Shown here: piece by piece, positions 16,433 to 24,833 of the stretch
Layout of the letters: each line of letters opens with the position of its first letter
Numbering within the stretch: position 1 is the stretch's first letter
Origin: Alphaproteobacteria bacterium
GTDB lineage: Bacteria > Pseudomonadota > Alphaproteobacteria > UBA8366 > GCA-2717185
Direction of reading: 5' to 3'
Length of the DNA stretch: 56,255 nt
Assembly: GCA_040905865.1 (NCBI GenBank)
Contig: JBBDQU010000011.1
Coordinates: forward strand, 1-56,255
Program-made: the position numbers and the translations under genes
The notes under the pieces: model-generated
Databases searched by the model: none
Seen by the model: only the letters and a program-made list of their open reading frames with translations
Told to the model about the DNA's origin: nothing

Positions 16433-17436
16433 GCGACCGTAAACGCGACAGCGGCATCGGCGCGCGCATCGGTAAAAGGTTCCGCGCAGATTATCCCGAT
16501 GTCGAAATCTATCTGGGGGAATCGCATGGCCAGATGCGGACGGCGCTTCGCTCCGCATTGCGCGACATCCGGTTGAACGTGCACGAGGATTACGAGGAAT
16601 GCGAGCCGTTGCGCCAGGCATTGCGCGACGGCAATGCAGACATGGTGATCGTCGATGCGGACCTGGCGGGGGGCGACGCCCGCAACCTGATTGAGGCGAT
16701 CCGCTTTGCCAAGCTGGGGCCGAATCCGTTTGTGCCGGTCATCGTGACATCCTGGCAGAACGACGCGGCGCGTTTGCGGCAGCTGATCGACAGCGGCGTG
16801 GACGGGCTGCTGGTGAAACCGACATCTGTCCAGGCTATCCAGAGCCATATCGATACCATTATTTACCGGCGCAAGCCATTTGTTGTCACCAGCAGTTATA
16901 TCGGCCCGGACCGCCGGGTCGATCCGGCGCATACCAGCGACATCAGGCTGATCGATGTGCCGAACACCCTTCTGTCCAAAGTGCGGGGCGACAGGATCGA
17001 TCCGGTCGCATTGCAAAAGGAAATTGCCAATGTGCTGAAGACGGTCAACAGCGAACGGCTCCGTCGCAATGCATTCGAACTGTCCTTCCTTATCCAGATG
17101 ATTATTGGCGATTACAGCGACTCTGAGAAGACAGCGCGTACCGGACGTCTCGTCGAACGGTTGCGGATGGTGATTCAGGATACGGCGGACCGCCTGTTGG
17201 GTACGCCTTTTGAACATAACAGCGGTATCTGCCAGTCGCTGCTGCGGGTGGCGGAGTCCATCGCCGTCGACTACCGCAAGGCCGCCAGCAAGGATATCGC
17301 TTTACTGAAGCCGCTATCGGATGCTGTGTTACTGAGCTTCAATCCGGAGCGGTCCGCATCGGATTTGGCGCGGGAGATCGCCACATCGATCGATCAGTTC
17401 AAGTCGCGGACGCCCGTATTGAAAGAGCCCGATTGA
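16429..17436 (+). CDS. Response regulator with N-terminal receiver and unknown C-terminal domain
   Basis: 335-aa protein. Residues about 26-140 form a CheY-like receiver: beta3 MVIVDAD with phospho-acceptor candidate D76, T107 in VIVTSW and K130 in LLVKPTS; the usual N-terminal acidic pair is reduced to GES. The rest (about 140-335) is helical and not a recognised DNA-binding or cyclase domain; it contains the linker YIGPDRRVD, known from other alphaproteobacterial receiver proteins. No HPK is adjacent. Its ATG overlaps the TPR-SPOR stop, so the two are co-translated and the regulator probably senses or controls an envelope function. Confidence 0.83.
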   Translation: MSDRKRDSGIGARIGKRFRADYPDVEIYLGESHGQMRTALRSALRDIRLNVHEDYEECEPLRQALRDGNADMVIVDADLAGGDARNLIEAIRFAKLGPNPFVPVIVTSWQNDAARLRQLIDSGVDGLLVKPTSVQAIQSHIDTIIYRRKPFVVTSSYIGPDRRVDPAHTSDIRLIDVPNTLLSKVRGDRIDPVALQKEIANVLKTVNSERLRRNAFELSFLIQMIIGDYSDSEKTARTGRLVERLRMVIQDTADRLLGTPFEHNSGICQSLLRVAESIAVDYRKAASKDIALLKPLSDAVLLSFNPERSASDLAREIATSIDQFKSRTPVLKEPD

Positions 17437-17559
17437 TCCCGCCGGCCGGCGAGGCCGTCGGGGCGGTCCTTTCCCGGGAAGAGGTTTTCAGGGCGGGAAG
17501 CCGAAAATTATCGAAAATTTATTCTTTTATCCCCCATCCGGGCGATCCGGCGGCCGGGG

Positions 17560-17681
17560 AAGGCGGGTAATGTCTCGTCATTACCTACCCCTGGTCGGCG
17601 CGACAAGCCCCTCGCGCAGACCTCTTGGGCCTCGTATTGCAACGGCAACTCTCATGCCGCCGCAATACGGGGCTCTTTTTT
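17560..17681 (+). ncRNA. Candidate small RNA ending in a strong intrinsic terminator
   Basis: The gap 17437-17723 has no gene but two clear RNA structures. GGTAATG (17566-17572) pairs perfectly with CATTACC (17579-17585), and a long stem ending in six Ts follows at 17627-17681. An AT-rich patch lies upstream (about 17505-17530) although I see no clean -35/-10 pair. The terminator may simply end the response-regulator operon, nearly 200 bases after its stop; the hairpin in between and that distance favour a separate RNA. No known family was recognised. Confidence 0.4.
17627..17681 (+). terminator. Rho-independent terminator
   Basis: GGGCCTCGTATTGC (17627-17640) pairs with GCAATACGGGGCTC (17662-17675) at 12 of 14 positions. 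An inner GGCA/TGCC extends the hairpin, and TTTTTT follows at 17676-17681. Orientation is plus. It ends the candidate RNA or the upstream operon. Confidence 0.8.
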
Positions 17682-17723
17682 GCGCCGGGCGGTTTTCGGA
17701 AGTTGCCTGACTTATTCGGCGGC

Positions 17724-18053
17724 TTATTGTGGCTTCATCAGCATGTCGAGCATATCGCCGATCATTCTGGAAACCCGCTCATTCAGATCGACATAGCGCG
17801 CCGCCAGACCATATCCGTCGACGCGAACGACATTGGCCCAGACGGAAAACTTGAATTTTTCGCCGTCACTCATGGGCATCACGAACTGGAACGTGAACGG
17901 GTCGCCGGCGCGCAGCGATCCGATATAGGGGCCGATCATGATGCCGTGCCGGCTCCAGTTGATGACGTTGTAACCCTCGTTGTGGATATACGCCATGGCG
18001 CCGCCCACTGGAATGCGCTGCTCAGCCCGTTTACCCTTGCCGCCAGATGCCAT
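17724..18053 (-). CDS. PilZ-domain protein
   Basis: 109-aa single PilZ domain, a likely cyclic-di-GMP receptor. The two binding motifs are recognisable: RxxxR as RAEQR near residue 9-13, and the second motif as NWSRHG, an N-x-S-x-x-G variant, followed by beta strands such as FKFSVWANVVRVDGYGLAARYVD. There is no second domain, so it would act by partner binding. The start at ATG 18053 is preferred to one at 18245 because the extension is unlike PilZ and crosses repeat DNA. The only ribosome-site candidate is a run of ten Gs, 7 bases upstream of the ATG, which could make expression variable. Confidence 0.82.
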   Translation of the reverse strand: MASGGKGKRAEQRIPVGGAMAYIHNEGYNVINWSRHGIMIGPYIGSLRAGDPFTFQFVMPMSDGEKFKFSVWANVVRVDGYGLAARYVDLNERVSRMIGDMLDMLMKPQ

Positions 18054-18060
18054 CCGGTTA

Positions 18061-18070
18061 CCCCCCCCCC
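18061..18070 (-). repeat. Ten-base homopolymer (poly-G on the coding strand) at the PilZ ribosome site
   Basis: The plus strand carries ten consecutive Cs, so the PilZ mRNA carries ten Gs ending 7 bases before the ATG. The tract occupies the place of the Shine-Dalgarno sequence. Tracts this long are prone to slipped-strand length change. Confidence 0.7.
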
Positions 18071-18209
18071 TTGAAATAGCCCGTCCAAGGTGCGCCGCCC
18101 ATTCAGGGTTGTTCTGCCTGCACGCTGGATAAATGCCTGAAGCGGACAAATCCGTCCATGCAATATTTGGCATGCCAACCCGCATTTGCAGTGCCTGCGC
18201 GACCTGTTG

Positions 18210-18251
18210 CACATCAGGTTTGAATGGAACCGCAACAGGTTTCATTCAAAC
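18210..18251. repeat. Inverted repeat, part of which recurs at 30387-30417
   Basis: GTTTGAATGGAACC (18218-18231) and GGTTTCATTCAAAC (18238-18251) form a 13-of-14 palindrome around GCAACA. The reverse complement of 18210-18240 matches 30387-30417 at 26 of 31 positions. It directly abuts REP-like copy 2. Confidence 0.5.
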
Positions 18252-18252
18252 A

Positions 18253-18302
18253 GATTCACGTATTTGTTGGATCGCCAGGAACGATTTCAGCCAAACACGA
18301 TC
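18253..18302. repeat. Asymmetric palindromic REP-like element, copy 2
   Basis: Opens with GATTCACG (18253-18260) and closes with CACGATC (18296-18302), with GATCGCC and CGATT in the middle. This is copy 1 in the opposite orientation, with the same two-base asymmetry between its ends. Confidence 0.6.
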
Positions 18303-18319
18303 CGATCAATGACGCACAT

Positions 18320-18349
18320 TTGATCGCCGCCGTTGCGACTGTGTATGAT
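18320..18349 (+). promoter_or_regulatory. Possible sigma-70 promoter for the hyuA operon
   Basis: TTGATC (18320-18325) and TATGAT (18344-18349) are 18 bases apart, roughly 190 bases upstream of hyuA and 30 bases upstream of a small reading frame. Confidence 0.35.
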
Positions 18350-18378
18350 CGTGGCGGGACAAGGGAGTTACCGGACAA

Positions 18379-18537
18379 TTGAGCGATAAACGGGAGACAG
18401 CGGCGGCCGATGCCGTGGCGGGTATTGGCGGCGGCGCCACGTCGATGGTGAGCGGCGTTCAGGCGGCGAGAACCGGCGCGGCGCTGGTTGCGGCACCCGA
18501 TTGCGGAATACTCGCTCTACCGGACCTGTCATCGTGA
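18379..18537 (+). CDS. Hypothetical 52-aa leader protein overlapping hyuA
   Basis: A TTG at 18379 opens a 52-codon frame ending at TGA 18535-18537, overlapping a GTG start for hyuA as GTGA. A GGGAG lies at 18363-18367, about 11 bases upstream, which is slightly long. The peptide is Ala/Gly-rich (AGIGGGATSMVSGVQAARTGAAL) with no recognised domain. The overlap suggests translational coupling, but rare-start small frames in GC-rich DNA are often spurious; low confidence. Confidence 0.3.
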   Translation: MSDKRETAAADAVAGIGGGATSMVSGVQAARTGAALVAAPDCGILALPDLSS

Positions 18538-20588
18538 CCGACATGTACAGGCTTGGCATCGATGTCGGCGGGACCTTTACCGATTTCACGCTACTGAACG
18601 CACAGACCGGGGCGACGCGTCATTTCAAGGCGTCGTCCACGCCGCGCGACCCCTCGGAATCGATCCGCGACGGTATCGCCGCCATTCTGGCGCTCGAAGG
18701 CATCGATGGCGCGGCGCTGCGGTTCCTCGGCCACGGCACGACGGTCGCGACCAACATGGCGATCGAACGGCGGGGCGCGCGGACCGGGCTGATCACGACG
18801 CAGGGGTTTCGCGATGTGCTGGAGGTCGGCCGCCAGATCCGCCCGCATCTCTATGACTATACCCAGGGCAAGCCGCCGCCGCTGGTGCCGCGCCGCCGGC
18901 GGCATCAGGTCGTCGAACGCATCGGGGCCGACGGCGCGGTGCTGACGCCGCTGGACGAGGCAGGCGTGGCGACGGCGCTGGCGGCGCTGGCGAAGGAGGA
19001 TGTCGCGGCGGTCGCCGTCTGTTTCCTGCACTGTTACCAGGCGCCCGATCATGAACGCCGCGTCCGCGCGATGATCGAGGATGCCCTGCCGCACGCCTAT
19101 ATCAGCCTGTCCTCGGAAGTCCTGCCGGAATTCCGCGAATACGAACGGCTGTCCACGACGGTCCTCAATGCCTATCTCGGGCCGGCGATGGCGAATTACC
19201 TGAACGGGTTTCTGGAATCGGTGCGCCGCCTGGCGCCGAAGACCGAGCCCTACACGATCCATTCCAATGGCGGCCTGATGACGGCGGCGACAGCGCGCGA
19301 CTACCCGGTGCGAACCTGCCTGTCGGGTCCGGCGGCCGGTGTGGTCGGCGCGGCGGAAACCGCGCGCGACGCCGGTTTTCCGAACATCATCACCTTCGAT
19401 GTCGGCGGCACCAGCACCGATGTATCGGTGGTCAGTGAGGGACGGCCGTCCTTTACCGCCGACCGGCGTGTCGCCGGACACCCGGTGCGCACGCCGATGC
19501 TGGATATCCATGTGATCGGCGCGGGCGGCGGCAGCATCGCCTGGATCGACGATGCCGGCGGGCTGAAGGTCGGGCCGCGCAGCGCGGGGGCGAATCCCGG
19601 TCCGGTTGCCTACGGGCTGGGCGGGACCGAGCCGACGATCACCGACGCCAATATCGCGCTGGGGCGCCTCAATCCCGGCGGGTTGCTGGAAGGAACGATG
19701 GCCGTGGATGCCGATGCGGCGGGCGAGGCGATCCGCCGCCGGGTCGCGGAACCGCTGGGGCTGGCATTTGAAACCGCCGCCCACGGGATCATCGAAATCG
19801 CCATCGCCAATATGAGCCGCGCCATCCGCTCCGTCACGACCGAACGCGGCCATGACATGGCCGATTTCGCGTTGTTTGCCTTTGGCGGCGCCGGGCCGCT
19901 GCACGCGGCGGAACTGGCGCTGGAATGCGGTATCCCGAAAATCATCGTGCCCGAGGAACCGGGGACGATGTGCGCCCGGGGTATCCTGCTGTCCGACATC
20001 GTCCATGACCTGGTGCGCAGCGCGATATCCCGCGCGGAACCGGACGGCTGGCAGCGGGTATGCGACCTGTTCGCCGAAATGGTCGCGGAAGGGCACACCC
20101 TGCTCGAACGCGACGGCGTGCCGAAAGAGAAACGCGCCTTCCGCCATTTCATCGAGGCTCGCTATGTCGGCCAGAATTACGAGGTTCGTGTCGAAATCGA
20201 CGATGCCGAGGCGGTCAGGCTGGACGGCTTCCTTGAGGCATTTGCCGCGCGGCATACCCAGGAGTATGGCTATGACATTGCCGGCCGGCCGGTTGAAACG
20301 GTCAACTGCCGCAGCCAGGCCATCGGGCAGGTCGCGCTCGCACGGCCGACGCGGGAACGGGGAACCGGCTCGCTGGCTGACGCCGTCACCGGCGAGCGGG
20401 ACGTCTATTTCGGGGCCGTTCATGGCTGGCGGTCCAGCCGGGTCTACCGCCGCCGGTCACTGCCCGAAGGCGCAATCATCGAAGGACCGGCGGTGATCGA
20501 GGAAATGAGCGCGACAACGCTGCTGCTGCCCGGGCAATTGGCGGCGCTGGACGGGACAGGCAATATCGTGATCGAGACAGGCGCATGA
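18534..20588 (+). CDS. hyuA: Hydantoinase/5-oxoprolinase family, subunit A
   Basis: 684 aa if started at GTG 18534 (681 from ATG 18543). ATP-dependent HyuA/HydA-type subunit; family members open hydantoin or 5-oxoproline rings or carboxylate ketones together with subunit B. The ASKHA-fold phosphate loop LGIDVGGTFTDF is at the N-terminus, a second phosphate motif FDVGGTSTDVS lies mid-protein, and GAGGGSIAW, RSAGANPGP and FGGAGPLHA are standard family motifs. It overlaps hyuB by 4 bases (ATGA). The substrate cannot be assigned: hydantoinase, oxoprolinase and acetone-carboxylase relatives share this architecture. Confidence 0.92.
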   Translation: MTDMYRLGIDVGGTFTDFTLLNAQTGATRHFKASSTPRDPSESIRDGIAAILALEGIDGAALRFLGHGTTVATNMAIERRGARTGLITTQGFRDVLEVGRQIRPHLYDYTQGKPPPLVPRRRRHQVVERIGADGAVLTPLDEAGVATALAALAKEDVAAVAVCFLHCYQAPDHERRVRAMIEDALPHAYISLSSEVLPEFREYERLSTTVLNAYLGPAMANYLNGFLESVRRLAPKTEPYTIHSNGGLMTAATARDYPVRTCLSGPAAGVVGAAETARDAGFPNIITFDVGGTSTDVSVVSEGRPSFTADRRVAGHPVRTPMLDIHVIGAGGGSIAWIDDAGGLKVGPRSAGANPGPVAYGLGGTEPTITDANIALGRLNPGGLLEGTMAVDADAAGEAIRRRVAEPLGLAFETAAHGIIEIAIANMSRAIRSVTTERGHDMADFALFAFGGAGPLHAAELALECGIPKIIVPEEPGTMCARGILLSDIVHDLVRSAISRAEPDGWQRVCDLFAEMVAEGHTLLERDGVPKEKRAFRHFIEARYVGQNYEVRVEIDDAEAVRLDGFLEAFAARHTQEYGYDIAGRPVETVNCRSQAIGQVALARPTRERGTGSLADAVTGERDVYFGAVHGWRSSRVYRRRSLPEGAIIEGPAVIEEMSATTLLLPGQLAALDGTGNIVIETGA

Positions 20589-22315
20589 CACAGGGCGGCA
20601 ACCGGGTGTTTTCACCCATCGCGATGGAGGTCTTCAGCAACCGGCTGCTGTCGATCACCGAGGATATGGGCAACACGCTGATCCGCTCCTCCTTTTCCAC
20701 CAATATCAAGGAACGGCGGGACTGTTCGGTCGGCATGTTCGACGCCGCCGGGCGGCTGATCGCGCAGGCCTCGCATGTGCCGCTGCATCTCGGCTCGCTG
20801 ATGGGCGGCGTCGATGCGGTGCTGAAATCCTACCGGCTGGCGGACATGAAGGCCGGCGACGCTTTCATCTGCAATGACCCCTATCTCGCCGGCGGCACTC
20901 ATATGCCGGATATCTCCATTGTCTCGCCGGTCGTGATCGACGGCACAGTACGGTTCTTCACCGCCAATATCGCGCATCATTCCGATGTCGGGGGCGCGGT
21001 GCCGGGTTCCATATCCGGTTCCGCCCGCACGGTGTTCGAGGAAGGCATCCGCATTCCGGCGATCCGGATTGCCGTAGGCGGAGTCATCATCGACGATGTC
21101 ATGCGGTTGGTCGTCGCCAATACCCGCGAGCCCGACGAACGGCTGCTCGACCTGCGGGTTCAGGTGGCGACCAACGCGCGCGGCGTGGCGATGGCGCGGC
21201 AACTGGCGGCGAAGACGGGACTGGATGACATGCTGGGCTCGGTCGACGACCTGCTGGCCTATACCGGCCGGCGGCTGCGCAGCCGGATCGCCGCGCTGGC
21301 CGATGGCGAATACACCTGCACCAGCTATCTGGACGATGACGGGCAGGGCGGCGAACCGGTAGCGATCACCGCGACGGCGCGGATATCCGGCGATCGGCTG
21401 ACGCTCGATTTCGCGGGCACGGCCCCCCAGGCGCGCGGGGCAATGAACGTGCCAGACAGCGCCCTGCGCGCGACCGTGTATTATTCGATCAAGACGCTGC
21501 TCGATCCGGGCCTGCCGCCGAATGGCGGCATGTTCGACGCCATCGATATAAGCGCGCCCGAAGGCTGCCTGGTCAATCCGCGCCACCCGGCGGCGGTCGG
21601 GGCGCGCAGCATCACCTGCAACAAGATCGCCCGCGCCATCTTCGGCGCCTTCGCGCCGCTGCTGCCGGATGAAAACGTCATGGCGGCGGGGCATGACGCG
21701 ATACCCGCCATCGTGTTTTCCGGCGAGCGCCGGGGCGGCGCCGGGCCTTTCGTCTATCTGGAAACCATCGGCGGCGGCGCGGGCGCGCGCTCCAGCGAGG
21801 ACGGCATGGACGCGGTGCATGTGCACATGACCAATACCTCGAACCTGCCGGCGGAAGCGCTGGAGCACGAATACCCGCTGCTGGTGGATGAATACGGGCT
21901 GGTGCCGGATTCCGCGGGCGCCGGAAAACATCGCGGCGGCGTCGGTATCGCCCGGCAGATCCGCGCCCTGCAGGACGGCATCATCTTCTCGATCCGGTCC
22001 GACAGCCATGTGATCGCGGCGCCGGGCGTGTTCGGCGGGCGGGATGGCGGCACGGCGGACCTGATCCAGAATGCCGGCAGGCCGGATGCGCGGCAACGAT
22101 CCTCGAAATCGACCCATATCGAATTGAAAGCGGGTGAGTCCATGCGGCTGGAAACGGCCGGCGGCGGCGGCTACGGCGCGCCGGGTACCCGCGATGCGGG
22201 AGCGCTGGCGAGGGACATCCGCGACGGGATAATTTCCCGGGAAAAGGCGGAAGAAGATTATGGCGGGACGCTCGTCGAACAGGCGACGTCTTTGCCGGCA
22301 ACGGAGGAAGCATGA
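20585..22315 (+). CDS. hyuB: Hydantoinase/5-oxoprolinase family, subunit B
   Basis: 576-aa partner of HyuA. Typical HyuB landmarks are FSNRLLSITEDMGNTLIRSSFSTNIKERRD, CNDPYLAGGTHMPD, FFTANIAHHSDVGG (metal-type His/Asp cluster), and the C-terminal GGGGYGAPG. All are intact and length is normal. It starts inside hyuA's stop codon and its own stop overlaps the following enoyl-CoA hydratase, so the three form one co-translated unit. The coupled hydratase makes a CoA-linked carbon-skeleton pathway likely. Confidence 0.93.
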   Translation: MTQGGNRVFSPIAMEVFSNRLLSITEDMGNTLIRSSFSTNIKERRDCSVGMFDAAGRLIAQASHVPLHLGSLMGGVDAVLKSYRLADMKAGDAFICNDPYLAGGTHMPDISIVSPVVIDGTVRFFTANIAHHSDVGGAVPGSISGSARTVFEEGIRIPAIRIAVGGVIIDDVMRLVVANTREPDERLLDLRVQVATNARGVAMARQLAAKTGLDDMLGSVDDLLAYTGRRLRSRIAALADGEYTCTSYLDDDGQGGEPVAITATARISGDRLTLDFAGTAPQARGAMNVPDSALRATVYYSIKTLLDPGLPPNGGMFDAIDISAPEGCLVNPRHPAAVGARSITCNKIARAIFGAFAPLLPDENVMAAGHDAIPAIVFSGERRGGAGPFVYLETIGGGAGARSSEDGMDAVHVHMTNTSNLPAEALEHEYPLLVDEYGLVPDSAGAGKHRGGVGIARQIRALQDGIIFSIRSDSHVIAAPGVFGGRDGGTADLIQNAGRPDARQRSSKSTHIELKAGESMRLETAGGGGYGAPGTRDAGALARDIRDGIISREKAEEDYGGTLVEQATSLPATEEA

Positions 22316-23088
22316 GCGACGATCTGATCAAACTCACCTATGACGACCGCGGCGATCAGGGGCGCATTGCGTGGGTGACCTTCAACAATCCGGAAAAACG
22401 CAACGCGCTGGGGCTTGCGGGCAAGGAACGGTTCATTGCCGCCATGACGTCATTGCGGCACGACGAGACCCTGCGCGCGGTTGTGCTGACCGGGGCCGGG
22501 GACCGGTCCTTCGTCGGCGGCACCAACCTGGCGGAAATGGCGGAGTTCGATCTCGCCAAGGCGGATTCGTCCAGCACCCTGACGCACCGGGTCTGCGATG
22601 CCGTCCGCCAGTTCCCTGTTCCCGTGATCGCGCGGATCAACGGATACTGTTTCGGATCGGGCATGGAAATAGCCGCCTGCGCGGACATGCGGGTCGCCGC
22701 CGATCATGCCAAATTCGGCATGCCGGAAGTGCGGTTCGGAATCCCCTCGGGCATGGAAGCCTCGGTCCTGCCGCGACTGATCGGCTGGGGCAAGGCTTGC
22801 GAACTGGTGCTGACCGGTGACCATATCGATGCCGACGAAGCGTATCGCATCGGTTTCCTGGAGCGGCTGGTGACGGGCGCCGAACTGGACGACGCGGTGG
22901 AGCGCTGGGTCGTCTCGCTGCTGGCCTGCGGACCGAAGGCGGTGCGGATCCAGAAGCGGCTGATCATCGACTGGGACCGCATGTCGCCGACGGACGGCGC
23001 GCGCGCGGGCATGCAGGCCTATGTCGATGCCTATCGCAGCGACGAGCCGCGCCGCATGATGACGGCCTTCGTCAACCGTAAGAAATAG
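22312..23088 (+). CDS. Enoyl-CoA hydratase/isomerase family protein
   Basis: 258-aa crotonase-fold enzyme. The oxyanion-hole segments FVGGTNLAEM and NGYCFGSGMEIAACAD are present, and both catalytic acid positions of true hydratases appear retained: Glu in GSGMEIA and Glu in GMPEVRFGIPSGME. It therefore could hydrate an enoyl-CoA. It is translationally coupled to hyuB (ATGA) and ends two bases before a convergent carboxyltransferase gene. Confidence 0.92.
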   Translation: MSDDLIKLTYDDRGDQGRIAWVTFNNPEKRNALGLAGKERFIAAMTSLRHDETLRAVVLTGAGDRSFVGGTNLAEMAEFDLAKADSSSTLTHRVCDAVRQFPVPVIARINGYCFGSGMEIAACADMRVAADHAKFGMPEVRFGIPSGMEASVLPRLIGWGKACELVLTGDHIDADEAYRIGFLERLVTGAELDDAVERWVVSLLACGPKAVRIQKRLIIDWDRMSPTDGARAGMQAYVDAYRSDEPRRMMTAFVNRKK

Positions 23089-23089
23089 T

Positions 23090-24637
23090 TCAACATCGCA
23101 TCGGAAACGAGGTCGGGCCTTTCAGGTCCGGCAGCAGCGGCTGGATCCATTCGATCCAGGCGGACAGGCGCGGTCGTGTTTCGCGCGGATCGATGAGTTC
23201 ATGCATGGAGAAGGATTCGGCGCGGGCGGCGGGTGACTGCCGCGCCGCCATCTGTTGTTCCAGTTCCAGCCGCCGGGCTTCCGGATCGGGAGCGGCGGCG
23301 ATCTCGCGGCCGAAGGCGACGGCGACGCCGCCTTCCACCGGCAGCGCGCCCATTTCCGCCGAGGGCCAGCCCAGGATATAGGCGTCGGGCCCGTAATGGG
23401 CGCTTTGCGCCACGCCGAAGGATTTGCGCACCACGACCGAGGCCCAGGGCACCGTGCAGTCGGCCACCGCCAGCACCGCTGCCGTGCCGGCGCGGATCGT
23501 GCCGGCGTTCTCGGACTGGCTGCCGATCATGAAGCCGGGCTCGTCGACGAAGGCAATGACCGGCAGATGGAAGGTCTGGCAGAACTCGACGAAGCGGCGC
23601 ACCTTGACCGCGCTGTTCGCCGTCATCGCCCCCGCATAGAAACGGCCGTCATTGGCGAGGATGCCGACCGGCTGGCCGTTCATGCGGGCAAGCCCGATGA
23701 CCTGCCCGCGCCCGTAGCCGCGCGCCATTTCAAGGAAAGACCCGTCATCCAGGATCATGGCGAGCAGCTTGCGAACGTCGAAGATCTGCCGCCGGTCGCG
23801 CGGGATCAGCGACAGTAGCGCCTCGTCCTGCCGGTTCGGGTCGTCCATCGGGTCGATCCGCGGCGGCAGTTCCCAGACATTCTGCGGCAGGTAGGACAGG
23901 AACGTGCGGATCTGCGCCATGGCGTCTTCCTCGTTATTCGCCAGATTGTCGACCACGCCGTTGCGGGTGTGGACCTGCGCGCCGCCCAGTTCCTCCTTGG
24001 TTTTCTTTTCCTTCAGCGCCCGTTCGACGACGGCGGGACCGGCGATCAGCACCTGCGCCGTTTCCTTCGTCATCACCGAAAAATGCGACGCGACCAGCCG
24101 CGAGGCCGGCAATCCGGCAACGGGCCCGAGCGCCGCGGTGACGACCGGCACCGTCGCCAGCGCCCGCGCGACGGATCGGAAGCGCGGCGGGGTGCCGGGG
24201 GAATTGCCGACGGTCCTGCCGCCCGCGCCCGTGACGCTGCCGCCGCCGCCTTCATGCATGCGGATCAGCGGCACCCGGTAGCGGCAGGCGAGGTCTTCGG
24301 CATAGACGCTCTTGCGCAGCCCGGATTCGTTCGGCGACCCGCCGCGCAGGGTGAAATCCTCGCCGCCAACGACGCAGCGCCGCCCGCCGATCTCGCCGAA
24401 GCCGAGCACGAAATTCGCCGGGGTGAAGGATTGCAGCACGCCGCCGTCATCGCGTTCGGCAACGCCGGCCGCCGCGCCCATTTCGTGAAAACTCTCGGGA
24501 TCGAGCAGCATGTCGATGCGCTCGCGGATCGTCTGCCGCCCGGCATTGTGCTGGCGGCTGACGCCTTCCGTGCCGCCCTGCTGCTTCGCCAGCGCCCGTT
24601 TCGCCTCGATGTCGCGGACTTCCTTTTCCCAGTTCAT
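23090..24637 (-). CDS. Acyl-CoA carboxylase carboxyltransferase (beta) subunit
   Basis: 515-aa carboxyltransferase of the propionyl-/methylcrotonyl-/geranyl-CoA carboxylase type. It carries the two crotonase-like halves: the N-half with RERIDMLLDPESFHEMG and EGGGGSVTGAGG, and the C-half with VGILANDGRFYAGAMTANSAVKVRRFVEFC and GTAAVLAVADCTVPW. It would move carboxyl from biotin to acyl-CoA but needs a biotin carboxylase/BCCP partner, and none is next to it. ATG 24637 has GGGAGG 7 bases upstream; an in-frame start at 24697 is rejected. It is convergent with the enoyl-CoA hydratase. Confidence 0.92.
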   Translation of the reverse strand: MNWEKEVRDIEAKRALAKQQGGTEGVSRQHNAGRQTIRERIDMLLDPESFHEMGAAAGVAERDDGGVLQSFTPANFVLGFGEIGGRRCVVGGEDFTLRGGSPNESGLRKSVYAEDLACRYRVPLIRMHEGGGGSVTGAGGRTVGNSPGTPPRFRSVARALATVPVVTAALGPVAGLPASRLVASHFSVMTKETAQVLIAGPAVVERALKEKKTKEELGGAQVHTRNGVVDNLANNEEDAMAQIRTFLSYLPQNVWELPPRIDPMDDPNRQDEALLSLIPRDRRQIFDVRKLLAMILDDGSFLEMARGYGRGQVIGLARMNGQPVGILANDGRFYAGAMTANSAVKVRRFVEFCQTFHLPVIAFVDEPGFMIGSQSENAGTIRAGTAAVLAVADCTVPWASVVVRKSFGVAQSAHYGPDAYILGWPSAEMGALPVEGGVAVAFGREIAAAPDPEARRLELEQQMAARQSPAARAESFSMHELIDPRETRPRLSAWIEWIQPLLPDLKGPTSFPMRC

Positions 24638-24833
24638 GCCGATCCTCCCGTTTGCCGGATTTCCGGGACAGTATAGACGGGGTTTTCTCCCCGGCACCCG
24701 GGCAAAAAGGCCAGGCGCGGGAATGAATTTCCAGCAAACTGCTATAGCTTCGGTCTAAGTGCGGTTCAGCGCATGCGTGCGTCGTTTCGCGCGAGCTGCT
24801 AATATGATTCCGGTACAGCTTCGGGAGGGAAAA

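Noticed and set aside
18054-18245. Longer PilZ start at 18245
   Set aside because: The extra 64 residues come from repeat DNA and a poly-G tract and do not resemble PilZ proteins.
18591-20423. A 610-codon minus-strand frame opposite hyuA
   Set aside because: Long antisense frames are usual in GC-rich coding DNA; the plus-strand frame has all HyuA motifs and this one has none.
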